From contig JBDLRH010000015.1 of assembly GCA_039800165.1 (NCBI GenBank), positions 1 to 64,000 of the forward strand: a stretch of 64,000 nt of DNA, in the 5' to 3' direction. Shown here one piece after another: positions 1 through 9,355 of this stretch. The first letter of the stretch is position 1. Each line of letters begins with the position of its first letter. A model generated the notes under the pieces. That model saw nothing but the letters and a program-made list of their open reading frames with translations, ran no database searches and had not been told where the DNA came from. The position numbers and the translations under genes are program-made. This DNA is from JBDLRH01 sp039800165 (GTDB taxonomy: Bacteria > Pseudomonadota > Gammaproteobacteria > Burkholderiales > Burkholderiaceae_C).

Positions 1-431
1 GTGGGCACACGGTACACCTGCAGCTTGGGCATGCGAACCAGCTTGCCTTCGATGCCCTTCCACCACACCTCGGCTGCATGGTGGAAGGCGTACACCCGCA
101 CCACATCGGCCTTCTGGCAGGCCTTGGCCAGCGGCTTGTCTTCGGGCTGGCCGACCTCGACCCACAGCCGGGTGGCGCCGGTGTAGTCCTTGATCCACAG
201 GTCGGGATCGTCCGGGTCGGACAGGCCCGCGCCAAAGGCCAGCGTGGCGTCGCCACCGCACATGTCCTGCAGCTCGTGCGCGTTGAGCGCCAGCGCCAGC
301 AGCCGCACCATCATGCGCTCGTCGGTCTCGCTCGGGTGGCGCGCCAGCGTCAGCGCATGGTCGGCGTAGTAGCCGTGGTCGATGTCGGCGATGGCCAGGG
401 CGGCCTTGTAGATGGTGGACTTCAGTGCCAT
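1..431 (-). CDS. yaeQ: YaeQ family protein, 3' end cut off by the window
   Basis: The 143 visible residues start MALKSTIYKAALAIADID and contain LTLARHPSETDERMMVRLLA, the conserved N-terminal signature of YaeQ. This is a small cytoplasmic family with a PD-(D/E)XK nuclease-like fold and no firmly assigned role. Homologues are about 180 residues long, so roughly the last 40 lie beyond the left edge. The gene starts 24 bp after the stop of the HpxW-like gene and is the last visible member of the long minus-strand run. Family assignment is confident; the biochemical function is unknown. Confidence 0.9.
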   Translation of the reverse strand, partial: MALKSTIYKAALAIADIDHGYYADHALTLARHPSETDERMMVRLLALALNAHELQDMCGGDATLAFGAGLSDPDDPDLWIKDYTGATRLWVEVGQPEDKPLAKACQKADVVRVYAFHHAAEVWWKGIEGKLVRMPKLQVYRVP

Positions 432-455
432 CGTGAGGGGCGTGCTCGTGCGGGG

Positions 456-2078
456 TCAGTAGCCCACGGCCGCGCCATCGCTGCGCGGGTCCGAGCCGCC
501 GTAGCGCATGCCCGATTGCGGGTCGATCACGATGCCGTGGGCGTGGCCCGCCAGTTCCTCAAAGGCGCCCCAGCGGTCGATCAGGTGGCCGCGCCGCTCG
601 AGCTCGGCAATCACCGCAGGATCAAAGCGCGACTCGATGTGCAGCGTGTCGCGCGCCTGGCCCAGTGCAAAGCGGCCCGACAGCCAGCGCGGAGCCTCCA
701 CCGCCTCCTGGATGTTGCGGCCGTAGTCGATCAGGTTCACATAGGTCTGCGCGTGGATCTGCGGCTGGCCATCGGCGCCCATGCAGCCCACCACCGCCCA
801 CAGCTGGTCATTGCGATACGCCAGCGATGCAATCAGCGTGTGCAGCGGCGTCTTGCCCGGGGCGACCACATTGGGGTGTGCCGGATCGAGCGAGAAGTAG
901 GCGCTGCGGTTTTGCAGCATCACGCCGGTGTCGCCCGCCACCACGCACGAACCGAACACGCCGTACAGGCTGTTGATCAGCGACACGGCCTGGCCGTCCT
1001 TGTCCACCACCGCAATGAACACGGTGTCGCCCTTGAGGCTGCCGTACGAGGGGATCTTGTCCCACGGCAGCGCGCGCTGCGGGTCCATCAGCGGGCGGCG
1101 CTCGTCGGCGTAGCCCTTGGAGATCAGCCGCTGCATCGGCACGTCGGCAAACAGCGGGTCAGCCAGGTGGTGGTCGCGGTCGTTGTAGGCAATCTGCTTG
1201 GCCTGCACCATCAGGTGCGCGTGGTCGGCGCCGAAGGCCTCGCGCTGGTGCAGGTTCAGCGGCTCCAGCAGGTTCAGCATCTCCAGCACGGCAAAGCCCT
1301 GGGTGGGTGCCGGTGTTTCGTAGATCGTCACGTCGCGGTAGGTGCCGCGAATGGGCTCGCCCCAGCGCGCGGTCTGTGCCTGCAGGTCCTGTGCGGTGAA
1401 GAAGCCGCCGCGCGCCTGCGAGAACGCCGCAAGTCGCTGACCCACATCACCGGCGTAAAAGCCGGCCCAGCCGTGCTGGCCCAGCTGCGCGATGGTGTGC
1501 GCCAGGTTCGGGTTGCGCAGCAGGCTGCCCGCGCGCGGCACCTGGCCCCCGGGCAGGAAGATCGCTGCCGATTCCGGGTGCGCGGCGAGTTCGTCGCGGG
1601 TGCGCTCGATCCAGCCCGACAGGCGCTCGGTCACCGGAAAGCCGTCGCGCGCGTAGTCGTGCGCGCTGCGCAGGTCATCTGCCAGCGGCAACTTGCCGTA
1701 GGCCTTGTGTGCCTCGACCCAGCTGGCCACCGCACCGGGCGTGGTGAGGGTGGCCGGCAGGATGCCGCGAAACGGAATCTCGCTGTGGCCCTGGTCGCGA
1801 AACCACTGGGCGCTGGCACGCGCCGCGCCGCGCCCGCCGCCGTCAAGGTAGCGCACCTGGCGTGTGGCCGGGTCGTGGATCAGCCAGAACGCGTCGCCGC
1901 CCAGGCCGGTCATGTGCGGATAGATGACCGCCAGCGTGCTGGTGACGGCCAGCGCCGCATCGACCGCAGAGCCACCGCGGCGCAGCACATCAAGACCCGC
2001 TTGCGAGGCCAGTGCGTGCGGCGAGGTGACCATGCCGTGAGGCGCCATCGTGACCGGACGGCCCGTGGTGATCTTCAT
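456..2078 (-). CDS. hpxW: Gamma-glutamyltransferase-family Ntn-hydrolase, HpxW-like (putative oxamate amidohydrolase)
   Basis: A 540-residue protein of the gamma-glutamyltranspeptidase superfamily, which self-cleaves to expose an N-terminal threonine nucleophile. The early motif GGSAVDAALA (about residues 35-44) and the cleavage-site region GDTVFIAVVDKDG are visible, making Thr352 the predicted nucleophile. The classical GGT motif TTH is replaced by DTV and no signal peptide is seen. Both points fit the cytoplasmic HpxW/YwrD-like branch better than periplasmic glutathione-degrading GGT. HpxW hydrolyses oxamate to oxalate and ammonia in Klebsiella. HpxX/Y/Z-like genes lie upstream on the same strand near 13-14.6 kb, which supports this assignment. 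The start giving MKITTGRPVTMAPHG was chosen because homology begins there; the longer frame runs into gnd. A generic acylase is the alternative. Confidence 0.7.
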   Translation of the reverse strand: MKITTGRPVTMAPHGMVTSPHALASQAGLDVLRRGGSAVDAALAVTSTLAVIYPHMTGLGGDAFWLIHDPATRQVRYLDGGGRGAARASAQWFRDQGHSEIPFRGILPATLTTPGAVASWVEAHKAYGKLPLADDLRSAHDYARDGFPVTERLSGWIERTRDELAAHPESAAIFLPGGQVPRAGSLLRNPNLAHTIAQLGQHGWAGFYAGDVGQRLAAFSQARGGFFTAQDLQAQTARWGEPIRGTYRDVTIYETPAPTQGFAVLEMLNLLEPLNLHQREAFGADHAHLMVQAKQIAYNDRDHHLADPLFADVPMQRLISKGYADERRPLMDPQRALPWDKIPSYGSLKGDTVFIAVVDKDGQAVSLINSLYGVFGSCVVAGDTGVMLQNRSAYFSLDPAHPNVVAPGKTPLHTLIASLAYRNDQLWAVVGCMGADGQPQIHAQTYVNLIDYGRNIQEAVEAPRWLSGRFALGQARDTLHIESRFDPAVIAELERRGHLIDRWGAFEELAGHAHGIVIDPQSGMRYGGSDPRSDGAAVGY

Positions 2079-2121
2079 GTGGATGTCTTTCGAGTTGAAC
2101 TGACAGGGAGGCGCCGCGCGC

Positions 2122-3603
2122 TCACTCTTGCCAGTGGGTGTGGAACTTGCCGGGCCGGTCGATGCGCTGGTAGCCGTGGGCGCCAAAGTAGTCGCGCTGT
2201 GCCTGCATCAGGTTGGCGGGCAGTCGCTGCGACCGGTATCCATCGTAATAGGCCAGCGCACTCATCAGCGCCGGCAGGGCAATGCCGTGCTGGGCGCCCA
2301 GCGCCACCACCTCGCGCAGCGGCTGCTGCGCCTGGGACACACGCTGGGCAACGGCGCCATCCATCAACAGGTTGGGCAGCGCCGGATCGCGCGCGAAGGC
2401 CTGCCGGATGTCTTCGAGCAGCCGCGCGCGGATGATGCAGCCCGCGCGCCAGACCGAAGCGATGGCCGACAGCGACAGCCCCCAGCGGTATTCGGCATCG
2501 GCGGCGCGCAGCAGGCTCATGCCCTGGGCGTAGGCGCAGATGCGTGCGGCCAGCAGCGCGCCCTCCAGTTGCGTGATCAGGGCGGTGCGGTCTGCCGCCG
2601 GTTGCGCGCTTGCACCGGCCAGCACACCCGAGGCACGTGCACGTTCGGCATGCAGCGCGCTGATGGATCGTGCAAACACCGACTGCGCAATGGTGGGCAC
2701 GGGCGTGCCCAGGTCCAGCGCGATCTGGCTGGTCCACTTGCCGGTACCCTTTTGTTCTGCGGTGTCGAGGATCTGGTCCACCAGCGCCTGGCCGGTGTGC
2801 GGGTCGTCGCGCTCCAGGATGTCGGCGGTGATCTGGATCAGGTAGCTGCCCAGCGCGCCTTCGTTCCAGCGGCGAAACACCGGCGCCATCTGCTTGGGCG
2901 CGAGCCCCAGCACCTGCCGCATCAGCGCATAGGCCTCGCAGATGAGTTGCATGTCGGCGTATTCGATGCCGTTGTGCACCATCTTCACGAAGTGGCCCGA
3001 GCCTTCGGTACCGATCCAGTCGCAGCACGGCTGGCCATCGTCGGCGCGCGCAGCGATCTGGTGCAACAGCGGCTGGACGATCGGCCATGCACGCTCGTCA
3101 CCACCGGGCATCAGCGCGGGGCCGCGCAGCGCACCTTGCTCGCCGCCGCTCACGCCCATGCCGACATACAGCATGCCCTGCGCCTGAAGCGCCTGCAGCC
3201 GCCGCTGTGTGTCAAGGTAGTGGGTGTTGCCGCCATCGATCAGCACATCGCCAGGCTCAAGAAGGCCAGCCAGGTCACCAATCACCGAATCCACCGCCGC
3301 GCCGGCCGGCACCATCATCAGGATGCGGCGCGGGCGCTTGAGGTTTGCGACCAGCGTGCGCAGGTCGGGCGCGGCTGATGTGGATGCGGAGATGGATACT
3401 GCTGCATCGCTGCCCTGCGTGCGCCGGGCAAACTGTTCGCGCTTGCCGGCGTTGGCGTCGAAGCCGCAGACCGAAAACCCGTTGCGCGCGAAATTCAGCG
3501 CGAGGTTCTCGCCCATCACGCCCAGGCCGATCAGGCCGAGGTCGCTGCCTTGCATCGGTGGGTTGTGCGCGGAGGGGGCCATCGGGTGAAGTGTCGCATT
3601 CAT
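2122..3603 (-). CDS. gnd: 6-phosphogluconate dehydrogenase, decarboxylating
   Basis: The 493-residue protein matches NADP-dependent 6-phosphogluconate dehydrogenase, which oxidatively decarboxylates 6-phosphogluconate to ribulose 5-phosphate. The Rossmann motif GLIGLGVMGENLALN lies near residue 24. The substrate-binding stretch GVSGGEQGALRGP and the catalytic region GHFVKMVHNGIEYADMQ follow, and the C-terminus ends in the usual GKFHTHW motif. The start ATG overlaps the gntK stop (ATGA), so the two genes are translationally coupled and form a gluconate/6-phosphogluconate module. Later in-frame ATGs (residues 8 and 17) are possible starts. Ordinary full-length enzyme. Confidence 0.95.
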   Translation of the reverse strand: MNATLHPMAPSAHNPPMQGSDLGLIGLGVMGENLALNFARNGFSVCGFDANAGKREQFARRTQGSDAAVSISASTSAAPDLRTLVANLKRPRRILMMVPAGAAVDSVIGDLAGLLEPGDVLIDGGNTHYLDTQRRLQALQAQGMLYVGMGVSGGEQGALRGPALMPGGDERAWPIVQPLLHQIAARADDGQPCCDWIGTEGSGHFVKMVHNGIEYADMQLICEAYALMRQVLGLAPKQMAPVFRRWNEGALGSYLIQITADILERDDPHTGQALVDQILDTAEQKGTGKWTSQIALDLGTPVPTIAQSVFARSISALHAERARASGVLAGASAQPAADRTALITQLEGALLAARICAYAQGMSLLRAADAEYRWGLSLSAIASVWRAGCIIRARLLEDIRQAFARDPALPNLLMDGAVAQRVSQAQQPLREVVALGAQHGIALPALMSALAYYDGYRSQRLPANLMQAQRDYFGAHGYQRIDRPGKFHTHWQE

Positions 3604-4124
3604 GTGCGGGGCGCCGGCGACTGCGGCTGGCTGTGAAGCGCTGCGACGGCTGCTTCGGTGAGCTCTTGAACGGGCCGATCAATGCTCAGCCTGACCACAT
3701 CGGCCTCTTGCGCGTCGGGGCGCTCCAGCGTGCTGAACTGGCTTTCGAGCAGTGTCGCGGGCATGTAGTGGCCGGTGCGCTGGGCTACACGCTGCGCGAT
3801 CAGCTCGAACGGGCCATCAAGAAAAATGAATCGCACACCCGGTGCCTGGCGCCGGATGCGGTCGCGGTAGCTGCATCGCAGGGCTGAGCATGCCACGATC
3901 AACCCGGTGCTGCTGCCGGCCAGACGCTGCCCGATACGATCCAGCCAGGGCCAGCGGTCGGCGTCTTCCAGCGGCTGGCCCGCTCGCATGCGGGCAACGC
4001 TTTCGGGAAGGTGCAGGTCGTCGCCGTCGATCATCTCCACCGCCAGGCGTTGCGCCAGCGCATGACCCACGGTGGACTTGCCGCAGCCCGACACCCCCAT
4101 CACCACCAGGCGCAACGGCATCAT
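3600..4124 (-). CDS. gntK: Gluconokinase
   Basis: A 174-residue P-loop kinase of the GntK family that phosphorylates gluconate to 6-phosphogluconate, the substrate of Gnd encoded immediately downstream. The Walker A motif GVSGCGKST lies near the N-terminus. DGDDLHLPESVARMRAG follows, which is diagnostic for gluconokinase, together with RTGHYMPATLLESQFSTLE. Two adjacent ATGs and a GTG two codons further upstream are all possible starts; the first ATG was taken because none has a clear Shine-Dalgarno sequence. It lies 24 bp after the stop of the glutaredoxin-like gene. Confidence 0.93.
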   Translation of the reverse strand: MMPLRLVVMGVSGCGKSTVGHALAQRLAVEMIDGDDLHLPESVARMRAGQPLEDADRWPWLDRIGQRLAGSSTGLIVACSALRCSYRDRIRRQAPGVRFIFLDGPFELIAQRVAQRTGHYMPATLLESQFSTLERPDAQEADVVRLSIDRPVQELTEAAVAALHSQPQSPAPRT

Positions 4125-4148
4125 CTGCACACGCTGACGGATTGCACG

Positions 4149-4520
4149 CTAGCGGGGCTGCAGCAGGCGCGCGAGCTCGCCCGAGTCGTGCAGCGCCTTG
4201 AGCTGATCAAAGCCGCCCACCAGCACGCCCTTGACGAACACCATCGGAAAGGTCGGCCAGCCGGTCCACAGCTTCAGCGCATTGCGGCGGCGCCAGCCGC
4301 TCAGGTAGCTGCCGTGTTCGATGTAGTGATGCGCCACACCCGCGGCCTGCAGCAGCGCGCAGGCCTTGCGCGGATACGGGTTCCAGCGCATGCCGACCAC
4401 CACCACATCGTGCCTTGCGACCGCGGCCTCGATCTCGTCGACAAAGTCGCGGTGGTACTGCGCCACGCGATCGCGGATGGCCAGGTGCAGCCGGGCTTCA
4501 GGAAGGATGGGGCGGGTCAT
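4149..4520 (-). CDS. Glutaredoxin-like protein lacking the redox cysteines
   Basis: A 123-residue protein with a thioredoxin-fold layout. A beta strand (VVVVGM) leads into the position of the usual CPYC active site, and a WPTFP cis-proline motif and a glycine pair (VGGFDQLKAL) follow, as in monothiol glutaredoxins. The active-site segment reads WNPYPRKAC, so both canonical cysteines are replaced (N47 and P50); Cys54 is the only cysteine. Thiol-disulfide exchange of the usual kind is therefore unlikely, and a structural or ligand-binding role is more plausible. The gene starts 9 bp after the GntR stop. A TANNNT hexamer (TAGCAT) lies exactly six bases before the ATG, suggesting a possible leaderless transcript of its own. 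Confidence 0.8.
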   Translation of the reverse strand: MTRPILPEARLHLAIRDRVAQYHRDFVDEIEAAVARHDVVVVGMRWNPYPRKACALLQAAGVAHHYIEHGSYLSGWRRRNALKLWTGWPTFPMVFVKGVLVGGFDQLKALHDSGELARLLQPR

Positions 4521-4529
4521 CCGCCGATG

Positions 4530-5258
4530 CTAACCGCGCGCGGGCTGGTGCGTGCGCCGCGCCTCGTGCATCTGGTGCAGCGTGATCTTGCGCACTTCGG
4601 CCTGGCTGGTCTGGATGTGTGCGCTCAGCAGCAAGATGGCCTGCTCGGCGCGCTTGGCCTTCACCGCACGCAGGATCTTGCCGTGCTCTTCGTAGGTCAG
4701 GTCGATGCGCGGCTGCTGGGTGAAGTCCAGCCGCCGGATGATGCGGATGCGCTCGGTCACGTCGCGGTGCACCCGCGCCATCTCGGCATTGCCGGCCGCA
4801 CCCACCAGCGTGCAGTGAAAGGCCTCGTCGGCTTCGGCCACCGCGGCCGCATCGCTGCTGCGCGCGGCCGCAGGCACCAGCCAGTAGCGCGCCAGCGCAT
4901 CGATCTGCGCACGGTCCACCCGGGCGTAGTCCTCGCAGATGCGGCGCACTGCCGTCGTCTCCAGCAGCAGCCGCAAGTCATAGAGCTGGTCGAACTTGCC
5001 GAAGTCAAACGGCAGCACGCGCCAGCCGCTGCGAAACAGCACCTCCACATGGCCTTCGGACTGCAGCCGCAGCAGTGCCTGGCGCACCGGCGTGCGCGAC
5101 ACCTGCAGCCGCTCGGATACCTCGTTTTCGGTGAAGCGGTCGCCCGGCACCAGCACGAAGTCGGCCAGGTCCTGCTTGAGTTGCTGGTAGACCTCGTCGG
5201 CGCGCGACAGGGGCCGCGCGTCGGATGAAACCTTGGCATGCTTGACTCGGGCGTCCAT
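4530..5258 (-). CDS. GntR-family transcriptional regulator, FCD subfamily
   Basis: A 242-residue regulator with an N-terminal winged helix (about 25-90; ERLQVSRTPVRQALLRLQSEG is the typical GntR recognition region) and a helical FCD ligand-binding domain. The FCD domain carries the usual metal or ligand histidines (DEAFH, YEEHGKIL, LSAHIQ). The start at MDARVKH is preceded by AGGAA. It is the last gene of the nitrogen-scavenging run, 7 bp after the second isochorismatase-like gene, so it probably controls the operon autogenously. Its likely target is the TTGTGTACAA-type palindrome in front of atzF, which has the form bound by FCD regulators. The inducer is unknown; a ureide or biuret-like compound is the natural guess. 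Confidence 0.92.
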   Translation of the reverse strand: MDARVKHAKVSSDARPLSRADEVYQQLKQDLADFVLVPGDRFTENEVSERLQVSRTPVRQALLRLQSEGHVEVLFRSGWRVLPFDFGKFDQLYDLRLLLETTAVRRICEDYARVDRAQIDALARYWLVPAAARSSDAAAVAEADEAFHCTLVGAAGNAEMARVHRDVTERIRIIRRLDFTQQPRIDLTYEEHGKILRAVKAKRAEQAILLLSAHIQTSQAEVRKITLHQMHEARRTHQPARG

Positions 5259-5265
5259 TGCGTTC

Positions 5266-5937
5266 CTAAGCTGACTGCATTGTGGCAAGAAGCGCAGCAC
5301 TGCCGGCCGTCCAGCCGACGATCGCGCCTTGTGCGCGGATCATCTCGATCGTTGCCGTCTTGAAGTGCTCGAAGTAGCTTTCGGTGCAGTCTTCCAGCAG
5401 CAGGCAGTCGTAGCCACGGTCGTTGGCCTCGCGCATCGAGGTCTGCACGCAGACCTCGGTGGTCACGCCCATGAAGACGAGGTGCGTGATGCCTGCCGAC
5501 TGCAGCATGTCGTGCACCCGGGTGGCCCAGAACATGCCCTTGCCCGGTTTGTCCACCACCCATTCGCCGGGCAGCGGCGCCAGTGCATCGATGATCTGGT
5601 TGCCCGGTTCGCCCGTCACCAGGATGCGTCCCATCGGCCCCTCGTCGCCGATGCGCAGCGATGGCGAGCCGCGGTGGAGCTTGGCGGGCGGGCAGTCGGA
5701 AAGATCGGGCAGATGCGCCTCGCGGGTATGCAGCACCTTGCCGCCCGCTGCGCGCCAGGCCCGGAGCACTTGTGCACATGCCGGCACGATGGCCGACAGG
5801 CGCGACACGTCATTGCCGAGCGTTTCGCCAAAGCCGCCGGGCTCGATGAAGTCCCGCTGCATGTCGATGACCACCAGCGCGGTGCGCGCCAGCGAAAAGT
5901 CGAATGCAAACGGCAGCGCCTGCACCTGCATCTTCAT
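5266..5937 (-). CDS. Isochorismatase-family cysteine hydrolase, BiuH/TrtA-like paralogue
   Basis: A 223-residue cysteine hydrolase of the isochorismatase superfamily. The Asp-Lys-Cys triad is present: Asp25 in VVIDMQRDF, Lys130 in [10 protein letters not shown] and Cys163 in [19 protein letters not shown]. Gln203 aligns with the glutamine reported as important in biuret hydrolase. It resembles the biuH product elsewhere in this run but has diverged in the pocket regions ([12 protein letters not shown] instead of [12 protein letters not shown]) and lacks the WPYNG segment, so it probably acts on a related but different amide. Triuret hydrolase TrtA, carbamoylsarcosine amidase-like or ureidoacrylate-type activities are candidates. 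Its ATG overlaps the stop of the ABC ATPase gene (ATGA). Confidence 0.85.
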   Translation of the reverse strand: MKMQVQALPFAFDFSLARTALVVIDMQRDFIEPGGFGETLGNDVSRLSAIVPACAQVLRAWRAAGGKVLHTREAHLPDLSDCPPAKLHRGSPSLRIGDEGPMGRILVTGEPGNQIIDALAPLPGEWVVDKPGKGMFWATRVHDMLQSAGITHLVFMGVTTEVCVQTSMREANDRGYDCLLLEDCTESYFEHFKTATIEMIRAQGAIVGWTAGSAALLATMQSA

Positions 5938-7559
5938 GCCTCCAGCAGTGAATGGGTCGTGGATGCCCCGTGAGCCCCGCCCATGTAGGCGCCCAGCACA
6001 TGCCGCTGCGCGCCGTGCGCTGGCGTCTCGTGAACGATGCGTCCCTCGCTCATCACCACGATGCGGTCGGCCAGCTCCAGCAGTTCATCCAGGTCTTCGC
6101 TGATCAGCAGCACCGCGCCACCGCGCTGGCGCACCTGAAGGATGCGCTGGTGGATCTCGCGCACCGCCGCAAAGTCCAGCCCAAACACCGGGTTCACCGC
6201 GATCAGCACGTTGATGTCGCCTGCCAGCTCGCGCGCCAGCACCGCACGTTGCACATTGCCGCCCGAGAGGCTGCGGATCGCTGCGCCTTCGCCCTGCGTC
6301 TTGATGCCGTACTCGGCAATCCACTGGCGGGCCCGCTCCTTCCACAGGCCGGTCCGCAGCACTCCGCCGCGGCTCAGCGGGGCGATGTCGAAGTCGCGCA
6401 GGGCCATGTTCTCGGCCACGCTCATGCCCGCCACGCAACCATTGCGCAGCGGCTCTTCGGGCAGGCTGCGCAGCTTGAGTTCGCGGTTCTGTGCGCGCGT
6501 GGCGTGGTACTCGGTACCCAGCACCTGCACCCGGCCGGCATGGCGCGCGCGCTGACCGACGATCGCCTCCATCAGCTCGCGCTGGCCATTGCCCGACACG
6601 CCGGCCACACCCAGGATTTCGCCGGGGCGTACCGCCAGGCTGAGCGCCTCCACCGCCATGGTGCCGCGGTCGCCGCGCACGAACAGGTCTTGCACCTCAA
6701 GGAAGGGCGCGGCTGACGCATCGCTGCGCGCTGGCGGTGCCAGGCGGGCTTCGTCGTCCTCGGCTTTCGTGGCTGCTGCACCTGCCGGGGCAGTGTCGTC
6801 ATCGGTGCCGATCATTGCCTGCGCCAGCAGCGCCGGCGTGGTCTGGCTGACCTGCGCGTGATGCACTGCCTTGCCGCGCCGAAGCACGGTCACGTCGTCG
6901 GCGTAGGCCATCACCTCGCGGAATTTGTGCGTGATCAGCAGCACGGTGCACTGGCCGCTGCGCGCAAATTCGCGCACGTGGCCCAGCACTTCGTCGGCCT
7001 CCTGCGGCGTCAGCACCGAGGTCGGCTCGTCCAGGATCAGCAGCCGTGGCTTGAGGTACAGCTGCTTGAGCAGCTCGAGCTTCTGCTTCTCGCCGGCCGC
7101 CAGCTCGCCCGGGCGCGCGTCGAGGTCCAGCATGAAGGGCGTGCCCTTCAGGAACTCGAGCAGCTGCGAGCGCTGTGCCCGCCAGTCGATCCACGTCGGC
7201 ACCTGCCCACCGGCCAGCAGCAGGTTTTCGGCCACCGTCATGCCGGGGGCCAGGGTGAAGTGCTGGTACACCATGCCCACGCCCAGCGCGCGGGCCACCA
7301 CCGGGTTGGCAATGTCCTGCTCGCGGCCATCGCACATCACCGCACCGTCGTCGGGCTGATGGAAGCCCGCAATGCACTTGACCAGCGTGCTCTTGCCCGC
7401 GCCGTTTTCGCCCAGCAGGGCGTGTACCGTGCCCGGTCGCACATCCAGCGACACCGAATCGAGCGCCGTGAACGACCCGAAGCGCTTGGTCAGCGCATAG
7501 GTCTTGAGCGCCATCGCGCCGCTGGGCGCAGGCATCGGGTCGACGTGGATGACGCTCAT
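5934..7559 (-). CDS. BMP-type ABC transporter, fused double ATP-binding protein
   Basis: A 541-residue protein with two ABC domains in one chain, as in sugar, nucleoside and BMP-family importers. Domain 1 carries an intact Walker A ([10 protein letters not shown]), a diverged signature ([11 protein letters not shown]) and Walker [12 protein letters not shown]. Domain 2 has a degenerate P-loop ([14 protein letters not shown]), an intact [15 protein letters not shown] signature and a changed Walker B ([11 protein letters not shown]). Such asymmetry is normal for this family. It energises the two permeases and the periplasmic binding protein encoded upstream. The transporter genes are interleaved with hydrolase genes, which ties the imported substrate to biuret/amide breakdown. 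BMP importers usually carry nucleosides or similar heterocycles. Confidence 0.93.
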   Translation of the reverse strand: MSVIHVDPMPAPSGAMALKTYALTKRFGSFTALDSVSLDVRPGTVHALLGENGAGKSTLVKCIAGFHQPDDGAVMCDGREQDIANPVVARALGVGMVYQHFTLAPGMTVAENLLLAGGQVPTWIDWRAQRSQLLEFLKGTPFMLDLDARPGELAAGEKQKLELLKQLYLKPRLLILDEPTSVLTPQEADEVLGHVREFARSGQCTVLLITHKFREVMAYADDVTVLRRGKAVHHAQVSQTTPALLAQAMIGTDDDTAPAGAAATKAEDDEARLAPPARSDASAAPFLEVQDLFVRGDRGTMAVEALSLAVRPGEILGVAGVSGNGQRELMEAIVGQRARHAGRVQVLGTEYHATRAQNRELKLRSLPEEPLRNGCVAGMSVAENMALRDFDIAPLSRGGVLRTGLWKERARQWIAEYGIKTQGEGAAIRSLSGGNVQRAVLARELAGDINVLIAVNPVFGLDFAAVREIHQRILQVRQRGGAVLLISEDLDELLELADRIVVMSEGRIVHETPAHGAQRHVLGAYMGGAHGASTTHSLLEA

Positions 7560-7571
7560 GCGCGTGATGCC

Positions 7572-8258
7572 TTATTGCAGGGCCGTGAGCACCGCTGCCG
7601 AGTCGGCATGCACGCCGAACACGCCGTGCTGCATGGTGATCATCTTCAGTGCCGCCAGATGGTTGCCGTGGTCGGTGGCGGCCGTGCCGTCGGACAGCAT
7701 CAGGCATTCGAAGCCGCGGTCGTTGGCCTCGCGCATCGTGGTGTGCACGCACACGTCGGTGGTGATGCCGCACAGCACCAGGTTCTCGATGCCGCGCGTG
7801 CGCAGGATGAGCTCGAGGTCGGTGGCGCAGAACGATCCCTTGCCCGGCTTGTCGATGATCACCTCGCCCGGCAGTGGCGCCAGCTCGGGGATGATTTCCC
7901 AGCCCGGCTCGCCGCGCACCAGGATCTTGCCGCAGGGCCCGGGGTCGCCAATGCCGGCGCCTATCTGGCGCGAGCGCCAGCGCTTGTTGGCCGGCAGATC
8001 CGACAGGTCGGGGCGATGGCCTTCGCGGGTGTGGATGATGTGAAAACCCTGCGCGCGCATCGCGGCCATGACGCGGCGGATCGGCTCGATCGGCGCACGG
8101 GTAAGCGAGATGTCATAGCCCATGGTGTCCACATAGCCACCCACACCGCAGAAGTCGGTCTGCATGTCGATGACCACCAGCGCGGTGTTTGCCGGCCGCA
8201 GGTCGCCGTTGTAGGGCCAGGCGTAGGGATTGGCCTGCACGAAGCGCTGTGCTGACAT
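7572..8258 (-). CDS. biuH: Probable biuret hydrolase (biuret amidohydrolase)
   Basis: A 228-residue isochorismatase-superfamily cysteine hydrolase that closely resembles, from memory, the biuret hydrolase of Rhizobium leguminosarum. The N-terminal PYAWPYNG segment, [19 protein letters not shown] and [14 protein letters not shown] are shared. The catalytic set is Asp31, Lys137, Cys170 and Gln210, which with a constant offset of five matches Asp36, Lys142, Cys175 and Gln215 of that enzyme. BiuH converts biuret to allophanate and ammonia, and allophanate is the substrate of AtzF encoded at the head of the same run. It starts one base after the formamidase stop. This is the best evidence that the run handles biuret. 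Confidence 0.85.
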   Translation of the reverse strand: MSAQRFVQANPYAWPYNGDLRPANTALVVIDMQTDFCGVGGYVDTMGYDISLTRAPIEPIRRVMAAMRAQGFHIIHTREGHRPDLSDLPANKRWRSRQIGAGIGDPGPCGKILVRGEPGWEIIPELAPLPGEVIIDKPGKGSFCATDLELILRTRGIENLVLCGITTDVCVHTTMREANDRGFECLMLSDGTAATDHGNHLAALKMITMQHGVFGVHADSAAVLTALQ

Positions 8259-8259
8259 G

Positions 8260-9315
8260 TCAGGCGGCCTTCTTCAGCGTGGTGGATGGCGCACAGTCCA
8301 TCGCATCGGGCACCAGCGGATGCGGCTCGGGGCCGCGGTAGCTGCGGGTGGGCGGCGCAAAGCCGCACGAGGTGCCATCGGTTACCTGCACCGTCCACGG
8401 CAGCTGGTAGCGGCCGGCCGCCATGTCGTGCATGTAGGTGTACGGGCAGTCCTGCGCGCCGCCCTTTACCGCCACGTAGCCGCGGTGATACAGCTGGTAG
8501 ATGTTGTTCTCCACGCCCCAGCCGCTGCGTGCCTCGCGCGCCAGATCGGGGCGCAGTTCGGCGGTGATGATCTCGTCAGGGCGGCCGCCGCCTTCGACCA
8601 GCACCGTGCCGTCGAAGTTGCAGAACATGCCCTCACCCATCGAGTCGAAGGTGCCGTCGCTGCCGCACATGCAGACGCTGGCGGTGTAGGCCAGGTTCTG
8701 GAATGCGTTGGCCTGGTTGGTGATCTTCCACGCGTGGCGAATCGGCGCGGTGTAGCCGGCCGTGCGGATGATGACCTCTGCACCCTTGTAGGCCGCTTCG
8801 CGCGCCATCTCGGGGAACATGCCGTCGTGGCAGATGATCAGTGCGACCTTGCTGCCGTTGGGGCCGTCGCACACCGGAATGCCCAGGTTGCCCGGCTCCC
8901 ACGGCTCGACCGGCACCCACGGGTGCAGCTTGCGGTAGTAGAGCTTGATCTCGCCCTGGTCGTTGATGATCAGGCCGCTGTTGTACGGGTTGCCGTGCGG
9001 GTTGGCCTCCATGATCGAGAAGCAGCCCCAGATGCGGTTGTCGATGCAGGCCTTCTTGAAGGCAGCCACTTCCGGCCCGTCGAGCGAGACCATCAGCTCG
9101 GGCGCGGTGCTCATGCTCAGGCCGTGCAGCGAATACTCCGGAAACACCACCAGGTCCATCGTGGACTGGTTGCGCCGGGCCTTGGCCACCAGCTGCACGA
9201 TGCGCTGCACTTGTGCGGCCAGCTGTGCCGGCGTGTCGACCACCGGCAGCTGCAGCTGCACCAGGCCCATCACCACGCCGTTGGGTGATTTGTTCAGTCC
9301 ACCGAGTCCGCTCAT
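8260..9315 (-). CDS. amiF: Formamidase
   Basis: A 351-residue nitrilase-superfamily enzyme matching AmiF, which hydrolyses formamide to formate and ammonia. The start [20 protein letters not shown] and the catalytic Glu60 ([10 protein letters not shown]), Lys129 (YYRKLHPW) and Cys162 ([14 protein letters not shown]) are all conserved. The length fits the family, and formamidase is favoured over the related aliphatic amidase AmiE by the N-terminal sequence. A strong AAGGAG ribosome-binding site precedes the ATG. Its place between biuH and the permease genes suggests that a formyl amide or formamide arises from the imported compound, or that the run is a general amide-nitrogen scavenging set. 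Confidence 0.92.
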   Translation of the reverse strand: MSGLGGLNKSPNGVVMGLVQLQLPVVDTPAQLAAQVQRIVQLVAKARRNQSTMDLVVFPEYSLHGLSMSTAPELMVSLDGPEVAAFKKACIDNRIWGCFSIMEANPHGNPYNSGLIINDQGEIKLYYRKLHPWVPVEPWEPGNLGIPVCDGPNGSKVALIICHDGMFPEMAREAAYKGAEVIIRTAGYTAPIRHAWKITNQANAFQNLAYTASVCMCGSDGTFDSMGEGMFCNFDGTVLVEGGGRPDEIITAELRPDLAREARSGWGVENNIYQLYHRGYVAVKGGAQDCPYTYMHDMAAGRYQLPWTVQVTDGTSCGFAPPTRSYRGPEPHPLVPDAMDCAPSTTLKKAA

Positions 9316-9355
9316 GGCATCTCTCCTTTGATCAGGCTGTTGGTTTGAATGACGG

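Noticed and set aside
78..2435. Long open frame on the plus strand opposite yaeQ, the HpxW-like gene and gnd
   Set aside because: No recognisable motif or ribosome-binding site, and the opposite strand encodes three clear protein families over the same bases.
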